A stretch of 11,262 bases of DNA from contig JAFAZB010000436.1 in the NCBI GenBank assembly GCA_019240015.1, positions 1-11,262 on the forward strand, in the 5' to 3' direction. The notes beneath the pieces are model-generated. The model was not told where the DNA came from. It did not search any database and saw only the letters and a program-made list of their open reading frames with translations. Positions 6,187 to 11,262 of this stretch are shown here, one piece after another; positions within the stretch are counted from its first letter, which is position 1; every line of letters begins with the position of its first letter. The stretch is from Solirubrobacterales bacterium. Lineage in GTDB: Bacteria; Actinomycetota; Thermoleophilia; Solirubrobacterales; Solirubrobacteraceae. The position numbers and the translations under genes were made by a program.

Positions 6187-7128
6187 CTACTGCGGCGGCA
6201 GCGGATCGAGCACGATCAGGTTGCTGCCGTCCTGGGCCTGCACGAGACGCTCGGAGAACAGGCCCCGAGCGGTGATCTGGTCGACCAGGCCGGCCTCGGG
6301 AGCGCTCGACATCTGCGCGACCGTGGGCGGGAACTGCTCGGGCAGGGTGCTGGTGAGGGGCTGCTGGAGCCAGGGTTCCAGCTCCCCGCGCAGGAACAGG
6401 ACCGCCACGTCGACGGACTGCGGGGTCGAGCTCGCGTTGGAGGTTGGAGGGGTCTTGGTCAGGGTGCTGGTCTGCTCGGTGTGCCCCGGCGGCAGGATCG
6501 CCACCACGTTGTCCACGCCGCTGATGTACTTGAACGTGTACAGCGCCAGCTCCAGCGCCTCGCGTCGCAGCAGCAGGAGGCGATCGGTCGACGGTTGGCC
6601 GACGCCGATCGCACAGCCGGGGCCGCCGATCCCGCAGAGGTTGTAAGCGATCGTGTTGCCGCTCAGGAGCGAGACCGCGCTGGAGGAGGGGTCCGGCCTG
6701 ACCGCCACCTGGAGCCCGCTGGCACTGGTGCTCGACGACGCGCTGGCGCTGGCGGAGGCCGCGGTGCTCGAGTTGGTGAGGTTGACGACGGTCACGACCG
6801 ACAGCTGGTCGACCGCGGAGATGCGGTAGAAGGGCGCCACGTGGTCGGCGATCTCGCGCGCGCCGAGGGTCCCGCCGTCGGAGGGGGACCAGTCCGACCA
6901 CTTCGCCGTAGGCCCTGCCGAGCGTCCGCTGGCCAGCACGGAGACCGCGACGATCACCGCTCCGATCGCCAGCCCGGCCAGCATCGCGGTCGCGATCCGG
7001 AACCTGGCCGAGTAGGGGGAGGAGCGCGCCCGGGTCGCTCGCCGCGGGGCGGAGCTCGCCGCGCGCGCGAGCGTCGCCTGCGCCACGTGCTCGTCGGTCG
7101 CCCTCACGATCTGCTCGTGCTCGCTCAT
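6187..7128 (-). CDS. Single-pass membrane protein, partner of the FtsH-like protease
   Basis: 313 residues, of a family I do not recognise. Residues 1-44 are a charged, then Arg/Ser-rich cytoplasmic tail. One membrane helix spans about 45-66 (IATAMLAGLAIGAVIVAVSV), and the remaining about 245 residues would be outside the membrane. There is a Ser/Ala/Thr low-complexity stretch at about 119-138. Cys165 and Cys172 (LCGIGGPGC) could form a small disulfide loop, and hydrophobic segments VVAILPPG (208-215) and VDVAVLFLRGELEPWL suggest a folded domain. The ATG at 7128 overlaps the protease stop (ATGA), so the two are translationally coupled. It may be a regulatory or substrate-presenting subunit, by analogy with the HflK/HflC partners of FtsH, but it shows no resemblance to them. 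Function remains unknown. Confidence 0.85.
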   Translation of the reverse strand: MSEHEQIVRATDEHVAQATLARAASSAPRRATRARSSPYSARFRIATAMLAGLAIGAVIVAVSVLASGRSAGPTAKWSDWSPSDGGTLGAREIADHVAPFYRISAVDQLSVVTVVNLTNSSTAASASASASSSTSASGLQVAVRPDPSSSAVSLLSGNTIAYNLCGIGGPGCAIGVGQPSTDRLLLLRREALELALYTFKYISGVDNVVAILPPGHTEQTSTLTKTPPTSNASSTPQSVDVAVLFLRGELEPWLQQPLTSTLPEQFPPTVAQMSSAPEAGLVDQITARGLFSERLVQAQDGSNLIVLDPLPPQ

Positions 7129-9542
7129 ACCCGGGGCCAGGTGCGGTCGTCCATCAGGTCGAGCTCGGGCCGCGCGAGGCCGACCCTGTTGAGCAGGTCC
7201 ACCACCTCGTCGCCGTGGAGCTCCTTGCGCTCGATCAGGGTGTCGGCGATCCGCTCTAGCGGTTCGCGGTTGGCGCTCATCAGCGCGTATGCGGTCACGT
7301 AGGCCTGGCCGAGGATCTGGGCCGCGGCGCGGCGCTTGTCCCGGTCCCCGAGCACCGACCCGACGGGATCCTGGGCGAACGGGGCGCCGCCGCCGGCCCG
7401 GTTCATGATCGTGCTGCCGATCCGCTCCAGGCGCCGGAGCACCGCTTCGGTGTCCTGCGCGACGTCGAGGCTTCCGTCGAGGTGAACCGCATCGGGGCCC
7501 ATCGCCCACATTCCGACCATCGCGGCGGCGGTGGCGGTGGCGCTCTGCACGTCGCCGCTCACGCCCTGAGAGTTCTCGCCGTAGAACACGTGCTCGGCCG
7601 CCATCGCCCCGAGCGTCATGATCAGGCTGCCCATCACGCGGCTGCGGAAGTGAGAGAAGCGCTCGTCCTTCTCCATCCCCTGGTAATGCCCGAGCGAGCC
7701 ACCGCGCTTGCGGATCGAGAGGCGCGTGGAGAGGATGTCGTTCTCCAGGAACACGTGTCCGGCGGCGGCGTGGCCGGCTTCGTGGATCGCCACAGCCCGC
7801 GTCTCCTCGGGGACGTACTCGATGTTCTGCGCGGTACCCGCCTCGACCGACGTCATTGCCTCGACGATGTCCCCCCAGCCGAACACCCGCCGGCCCTCGG
7901 CGTGCGCGATCGTGAGCGCCATCGAGCAGCATTGCTCGATCATCGAGGGCGAGTAGCCGTTGGTGATCCGCGCCAGCTCGTCGCGGCGGCGGTCGGTGTC
8001 GAGGTCGGGCTCGTGGTCGACCTTCTCCAGGTACAGGTCGAAGATGTCGAGCCGGTCATCCTTCGTGGGGGTACGGAACCAGATGTGACGACCCATCCGG
8101 CCGGGACGGGTGAGCGCCGGATCGAGCACCTGGATCGGGACGTTGCAGGCGCCGATGAAGTAGATCTGCTCACCGCGCGGGGGCGGCGTGGGCAGGCGCA
8201 GTCTCAACCTGCCGAGCCGGCGGGGCACGACGAAGATCGCGTCGAGGAACGTGTTGAAGCGATTGGTCAGGAACTTGCGCACCACCGGCGGCTCGTCGAT
8301 CCCGTCCATCACGACCAGCAGCTGGTTCAGCGCCTGTCCGCTGTAGCCGCCCATTCCGAAGCCCGGGAAGTAGCGCTGCATCCGTTCCCGCAGCCCCTCC
8401 ACGAACGCGGCGTAGCCGCTGCGATGGGTCTCCGCCCGCTGGGCGAACAGCAGCTCGCGCCAGGCGCGTGACTCGATCACCAGGTCGCCGGTGGGTGTGA
8501 TCGAGCCGTTGGGGCCGTAGAAACAGAAGTCGTGGATCGTGCTCGGGGCGGCCTGGGTCATGGCCCCGGGAGCGCCTTGCAGCGCCTGCCGGCGCATCCC
8601 GACGGCGTCGATCTCGTCGATGAACACGATGCACTGCCCGCCCCACTTGCGGGCGAGCTTGCGGGCCTTGTGCGCGAGGAACTGCACCACCAGCGCGTCC
8701 ATCCCGATGAACATCTGTGCGAAGCCCGAGCCCGGGATGGTCACGAACGGGCAATTGAAGTTGGTCGCGATCGCCTTCGAGATCATCGTCTTACCGGTCC
8801 CCGGAGCGCCCAGGAACAGCAACCCGCGTTCGCGCTTGCCGCCAGCCTTCTCGAACTCCTCCCCGGACTGCCACAGGGTGATCACGCGCGTGATCTCCTG
8901 CTTGGCCTCCGCCTGGCCGCGTACGTCGTCGATCTTCACCCCCCAGCTCGCATCCCCCGGCTCGTAGCTGCGGATTCCTCGCACTGCCATGAACAGGAAC
9001 GGTCCGAACAGGATGAACACGTTGATGAACAGCAGCAGCGGCAGCTGGATGAAGATCAGCGCCAGTTGGGGCAGCGTGTCGGGTGGGAAGATCTGGCGCA
9101 GGCCCGCGAACGGGTGAAAGAACGATGCGCTGACGCCCGCGAATGCGAACAGCAGCTGGCAGAGGGCCAGCAGCGCCAGCAGCAACAGGATCAGGATCGG
9201 AATGCGCCGGAACTTCGTCCGCCAGTACCAGTAGCGCCGCCGAGCCACCAGGTCGTCCTCCTTGAGGCTCTCCTGTGCTCCATACAGGCTGGGCCACGGG
9301 AGCAGCTTGCGCGCGAGGACCTCGACCAGCCCCCTGAACACCAGCACCGCCAAGGCGGTCACGATCAGCGAAGCCACCAGCCCGAGGTGGTTTGAGTTGA
9401 ACAGGACGAGGAAGAACGCCGGCGCGGTGAACAGCGCGACGACGGTCGCAGCCCGCGTCAGCCGACGCCACTCGTGGGCTAGGGCGGAGGCATGCTCATT
9501 GATCGCCCCTGCGATCCGCGGGCTCTGCTCGGCATAGGCCAT
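7125..9542 (-). CDS. FtsH-like membrane AAA+ zinc metalloprotease, divergent paralogue
   Basis: 805 residues from the ATG at 9542, longer than typical FtsH (about 610-650). The N-terminal 190 residues hold about four hydrophobic segments (near 31-50, 52-72, 114-136, 160-187) rather than the usual two. The AAA+ domain has Walker A GAPGTGKT (245-252), pore motif MFIG (277-280), Walker B CIVFIDE (304-310), sensor 1 Asn467 and arginine-finger motif RPGRMGR (479-485). Extra segments of roughly 60 residues (within about 318-400) and 40 residues (about 418-458) interrupt the module. The peptidase has HEAGH (587-591) and a likely third zinc ligand, Asp664 in GVSGD, so it should be active. Known for the family: ATP-driven extraction and degradation of membrane and cytosolic proteins. 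A GTG at 9623 gives an 832-residue alternative. The frame stays open to 9950, but that would cover the csbD-like gene. The next gene overlaps by ATGA. Confidence 0.9.
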   Translation of the reverse strand: MAYAEQSPRIAGAINEHASALAHEWRRLTRAATVVALFTAPAFFLVLFNSNHLGLVASLIVTALAVLVFRGLVEVLARKLLPWPSLYGAQESLKEDDLVARRRYWYWRTKFRRIPILILLLLALLALCQLLFAFAGVSASFFHPFAGLRQIFPPDTLPQLALIFIQLPLLLFINVFILFGPFLFMAVRGIRSYEPGDASWGVKIDDVRGQAEAKQEITRVITLWQSGEEFEKAGGKRERGLLFLGAPGTGKTMISKAIATNFNCPFVTIPGSGFAQMFIGMDALVVQFLAHKARKLARKWGGQCIVFIDEIDAVGMRRQALQGAPGAMTQAAPSTIHDFCFYGPNGSITPTGDLVIESRAWRELLFAQRAETHRSGYAAFVEGLRERMQRYFPGFGMGGYSGQALNQLLVVMDGIDEPPVVRKFLTNRFNTFLDAIFVVPRRLGRLRLRLPTPPPRGEQIYFIGACNVPIQVLDPALTRPGRMGRHIWFRTPTKDDRLDIFDLYLEKVDHEPDLDTDRRRDELARITNGYSPSMIEQCCSMALTIAHAEGRRVFGWGDIVEAMTSVEAGTAQNIEYVPEETRAVAIHEAGHAAAGHVFLENDILSTRLSIRKRGGSLGHYQGMEKDERFSHFRSRVMGSLIMTLGAMAAEHVFYGENSQGVSGDVQSATATAAAMVGMWAMGPDAVHLDGSLDVAQDTEAVLRRLERIGSTIMNRAGGGAPFAQDPVGSVLGDRDKRRAAAQILGQAYVTAYALMSANREPLERIADTLIERKELHGDEVVDLLNRVGLARPELDLMDDRTWPRV

Positions 9543-9665
9543 GCGTTGGACTTGAGGGTACAGGGCAATGAGCGCGCGATCGACGCACCGGTGTCCGAGC
9601 GCCGTTCGCTCAGAATCCTCCACCCGGGGTAGCCTGCTGAGGTAATCCTCACGAAGGGAGCTCGA
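9543..9665. promoter_or_regulatory. Divergent spacer between protease and CsbD-like genes
   Basis: It must hold promoters for both directions if the protease starts at 9542. It contains the palindrome TGAGG-TAAT-CCTCA (9638-9651) just before the csbD-like Shine-Dalgarno, and GGGGTAG (9625-9631), which resembles only the -10 half of a SigB-type stress promoter (GGGTAT). No convincing -35 partner was found at the right spacing. Confidence 0.3.
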
Positions 9666-9851
9666 ATGGGCGATCGCGTACAACGACTCAAGGGAAAGGC
9701 CGAGGAGCTCAAGGGCCGGTCCAAGCGCGAGACCGGAGCCGCGGCGGGACGCCCCGGCACCGAGGCTCGCGGCGCCGGAGAGGAGCTGAAGGGCAAGGTG
9801 CGCAACGCGGTGGGCCGCGCGCGCAGCGCGGCCAAGAAGAGCACGCGCTAG
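9666..9851 (+). CDS. CsbD-like stress-response protein
   Basis: 61 residues, highly charged, with the CsbD-family pattern of repeated GK-type segments: RLKGKAEELKG near the start, RETGAAAG in the middle and EELKGKVRNAVGRARSA near the end. No membrane segment or cysteine. CsbD in Bacillus is a SigB-controlled general stress protein; its biochemical role is not established. The start is well supported by GAAGGGAG (9653-9660) five bases before the ATG. The gene is divergent from the FtsH-like protease. It lies antisense to the spurious 5' extension of that frame, which is why the protease start is placed downstream. The product ends in a basic tail (AAKKSTR). Confidence 0.85.
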   Translation: MGDRVQRLKGKAEELKGRSKRETGAAAGRPGTEARGAGEELKGKVRNAVGRARSAAKKSTR

Positions 9852-9856
9852 CGAGC

Positions 9857-9929
9857 GCGCGCCCGGAGGCGCGCACAAGTCAGCCTGGGAGCGGCGCGCC
9901 CGGAGGCGCGCACAAGTCAGCCTGGGAGC
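9857..9929 (+). repeat. Tandem 36-bp repeat, each copy carrying a GC hairpin
   Basis: Two identical 36-bp copies, 9857-9892 and 9894-9929, separated by one base (37-bp period). Each begins with a hairpin of stem GCGCGCC/GGCGCGC and loop CGGA, followed by ACAAGTCAGCCTGGGAGC. The first hairpin begins 6 bp after the csbD-like stop, so the unit is plausibly that gene's terminator, duplicated in tandem. Confidence 0.85.
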
Positions 9930-9946
9930 CGAGGCAGCGGCCTCGG
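9929..9946. terminator. Third hairpin of the csbD-like 3' region
   Basis: CCGAGGC (9929-9935) pairs with GCCTCGG (9940-9946) around the loop AGCG, directly after the second repeat copy. With the two hairpins before it, this makes three stems in about 90 bp. No T-tract follows. Likely part of the termination or 3'-protection region. Confidence 0.45.
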
Positions 9947-10018
9947 ACATCCGTCCGTGGCCTGATCAAGGGTGCCAGACGGTGGTATTTAGCCGGAAAC
10001 CTGTAAAACGCGGGTGAC

Positions 10019-10060
10019 CGCTAGCCAGGCCTGGTCTTCACGAGCAAGCTCGCGCTAGCG
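10019..10060 (+). promoter_or_regulatory. Structured 5' leader of the secreted-protein gene
   Basis: An outer stem CGCTAGC (10019-10025) / GCTAGCG (10054-10060) can enclose the palindrome CCAGGCCTGG (10025-10034, partly competing for base 10025) and the hairpin CGAG-CAAG-CTCG (10041-10052). It ends 14 bases before a strong Shine-Dalgarno. I do not recognise a known riboswitch. The rest of the gap (9947-10018) is less GC-rich (for example GTATTTAG, CTGTAAAACG), where a promoter may lie, but no clear -35/-10 pair is visible. Confidence 0.35.
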
Positions 10061-10086
10061 CTCTTCGCGGGACCAAGGAGGGCCAC

Positions 10087-10449
10087 ATGAGCAGAGGAGC
10101 GAGCGCGCGATTGCTCGCGGCAACCATCTTCGTCGGGGGTGCCTTGGCGGCGGCGCCGGTCCAGGCGGGCGCGGCGAACCTGCCGGTGCCGGTGTGCGTC
10201 GGCGGCGCCCCATCGTCGCTGCCCAACCCGTTGCCCTGCCCGGCGTCTGGGACTCAGCCGGGCTCAGGCCAGCCCGGCGGTAACGGCAGCAACGGCAGCA
10301 ACGGCACGAACGGCTCGAACCGCTCGCGCCACCACAAGAAGGTCACCAAGAAGGCCAAGAAGACGATCAAGAAGGTCAAGAAGGCGAAGAAGGCCAACAA
10401 GCATCACAAGTCAACGCGGCGCGGGCGCACGCACCGGCGGCACCGGTAG
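10087..10449 (+). CDS. Secreted protein with Asn-Gly-Ser linker and Lys/Arg/His-rich tail
   Basis: 120 residues after a strong Shine-Dalgarno AAGGAGGG (10075-10082). Residues 1-27 are a Sec signal peptide: basic start MSRGASAR, hydrophobic core LLAATIFVGGALAAA, likely cleavage after VQA or AGA. Then comes a short segment with Cys37 and Cys51 that could form a disulfide (VCVGGAPSSLPNPLPC), a Gly/Asn/Ser linker (about 55-78), and a strongly cationic tail from about 79 to the end, dominated by Lys in 84-108 and Arg/His in 111-120. No sorting signal or enzyme motif. I do not recognise the family. A cationic tail outside the cell could bind wall polymers, DNA or other anions. Its 3' end overlaps the convergent methyltransferase by 39 bp. 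Confidence 0.8.
   Translation: MSRGASARLLAATIFVGGALAAAPVQAGAANLPVPVCVGGAPSSLPNPLPCPASGTQPGSGQPGGNGSNGSNGTNGSNRSRHHKKVTKKAKKTIKKVKKAKKANKHHKSTRRGRTHRRHR
10282..10320 (+). repeat. Asn-Gly-Ser/Thr tandem codon repeat
   Basis: Nine-base units of the type AACGGCAGC are repeated about four times with drift (AACGGCACG, AACGGCTCG), encoding NGS-NGS-NGT-NGS. This marks the flexible linker of the secreted protein and a site prone to length variation. Confidence 0.75.
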
Positions 10450-11262
10450 CGACTCCGAGGCGCTCGCTTCGGACATCGGTGCCCGGACGAGCGCGAACAC
10501 GCCGCGATCTTCCTGGCGTCCGACGTCGGGCGTCAGGGGCTCGGCCAGACACAGGAGCGTCGCCGCCTCTGCATGATCCGCTTGGAAGGCGCGAAACCCG
10601 TGGCTGAGGTCGACGTCGTCTGCGACCAAGAACCCTCCCGGGATGAGCGCCTTCCAAGCGTGGCCGAGCTCGAAGCGCAGGTTGCGCTCGGTGTGCTTGC
10701 TGTCGTGGATGAACAGGTCGATCGTCCCCAGCTCCCGCAGTAGGCCTCGCAGCCGACGCCGGCTTGAACCGCGAACATAGCGCCAGCGCCGATGGAGCTG
10801 GTCGGGGACGGCGGCGCCGATCTGTTCATGCAGCCTGGGCTGACCGGGGGGCGGGAGATCGATGCTCCACAGACGCCCGGCACCGTTCGCGGCCAGCGCC
10901 TCGAGCACGACCCGTGAGGTGATGCCCCGCGCGACGCCGGTCTCGACCACGGTCTCCGGACGCTGGTGGCGCACCAGGCACCAGACGGCGCGCGCGAGCC
11001 CTGGCTCACCATCGCCCCATCCGGCGAACGTGCCCCGCCCGATGGGCACCTTCCTGCGTTCCAGCTCTGCGAGGATCTGATCCCACGCCTCCCGGAAGGC
11101 ATCGCCATCAGGGCACGGCCAGGGGGCCCGGAGCTGCTCGTGCAGGCGCTGCTCCCAATCGACCAGCGCGACGTACGGACGCGGTGGCCACGGCATGAAA
11201 CCCCCGCCCTTGAGGCGCTTTGCACGCCGCTCCGGCGTTTCCAGCACCAGGTCGGGAAGGTT
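10411..11262 (-). CDS. Class I SAM-dependent methyltransferase (5' end runs to the window edge)
   Basis: The frame is open from the right edge (NLPDL, then a GTG at 11247), so the true start may lie outside. GTG 11247 (279 codons including stop) and ATG 11196 are internal candidates. Numbering from GTG 11247, motif I is VVETGVARGITS (100-111), the Glu-x-Gly-x3-Gly form of the AdoMet-binding loop. Motif II is LWSID (126-130, Asp130 for the ribose). A later acidic segment IDLFIHDSKHTERN (176-189), followed by ALIPGGFLVADDV (200-212), closes the fold. This pattern fits the Methyltransf_24-like, CmcI/cephalosporin-hydroxylase-related class; such enzymes methylate sugars or small metabolites, often in polysaccharide or natural-product clusters. 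The substrate is unknown. The last 13 codons overlap the opposite-strand secreted-protein gene. Confidence 0.87.
   Translation of the reverse strand, partial: NLPDLVLETPERRAKRLKGGGFMPWPPRPYVALVDWEQRLHEQLRAPWPCPDGDAFREAWDQILAELERRKVPIGRGTFAGWGDGEPGLARAVWCLVRHQRPETVVETGVARGITSRVVLEALAANGAGRLWSIDLPPPGQPRLHEQIGAAVPDQLHRRWRYVRGSSRRRLRGLLRELGTIDLFIHDSKHTERNLRFELGHAWKALIPGGFLVADDVDLSHGFRAFQADHAEAATLLCLAEPLTPDVGRQEDRGVFALVRAPMSEASASESLPVPPVRAPAPR

Noticed and set aside
7129..7932. Extension of the membrane-partner frame upstream of ATG 7128, giving a 581-codon protein.
   Set aside because: The added part is an antipattern Arg/Gly translation in another frame of the protease; the ATGA overlap marks the natural start.
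9625..9631. SigB-type promoter for the csbD-like gene (GGGGTAG).
   Set aside because: Only the -10 half resembles the consensus and no GTTT-like -35 lies at the proper distance; kept only as a remark.
9543..9950. N-terminal extension of the FtsH-like protein to 9950.
   Set aside because: The extra residues are Ala/Arg/Ser-rich without protein character and lie antisense to the csbD-like gene, which has a strong ribosome site.
9947..10086. Possible riboswitch (cyclic dinucleotide type) upstream of the secreted protein.
   Set aside because: I could not match conserved core bases of any class I know; only generic stems are visible.

Overview
The window is about 11.3 kb of very GC-rich DNA with dense, mostly short-spaced genes, frequent GTG starts, 4-bp stop/start overlaps (GTGA, ATGA), and terminator-like hairpins without a U-tract. 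Together with the gene families (CsbD-like protein, heterodimeric ABC exporter, four-cysteine mini-protein, odd FtsH paralogue) this suggests an actinobacterium, most likely of the Thermoleophilia/Solirubrobacterales type. That placement is an inference from style and memory, not a search result.

Layout. (1) 1-2607, minus strand: a TetR regulator, then a two-subunit ABC exporter. The complete subunit has a degenerate catalytic site (Asp for the Walker B Glu), and the second subunit is cut by the window edge. A promoter with a perfect-arm AT-rich palindrome sits on the exporter start and predicts a nearly leaderless mRNA. (2) 2659-6095, plus strand, divergent from tetR: a tight run of class II aldolase, PfkB sugar kinase, benzoylformate-decarboxylase-like ThDP enzyme and a 69-residue four-cysteine protein. 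The first three look like one catabolic module of unknown substrate. (3) 6096-6186: a convergent junction holding a perfect 20-bp-stem palindrome. (4) 6187-9542, minus strand: a two-gene unit with a multi-pass, insertion-bearing FtsH-like AAA+ zinc protease followed (ATGA overlap) by a single-pass membrane protein with a large extracytoplasmic domain. (5) 9666-9851, plus: a CsbD-like stress protein with a strong Shine-Dalgarno, followed by a duplicated 36-bp hairpin unit. (6) 10087-10449, plus: a secreted protein with an Asn-Gly-Ser linker and a Lys/Arg/His tail. Its 3' end overlaps by 39 bp the 3' end of a convergent class I methyltransferase that runs off the right edge.

No tRNA, rRNA, CRISPR array, insertion sequence or prophage gene was recognised, and no gene-free gap exceeds about 235 bp. 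The two parts most likely to be undescribed are the aldolase/kinase/ThDP-decarboxylase module, whose decarboxylase carries informative active-site changes, and the FtsH-like protease with its membrane partner.
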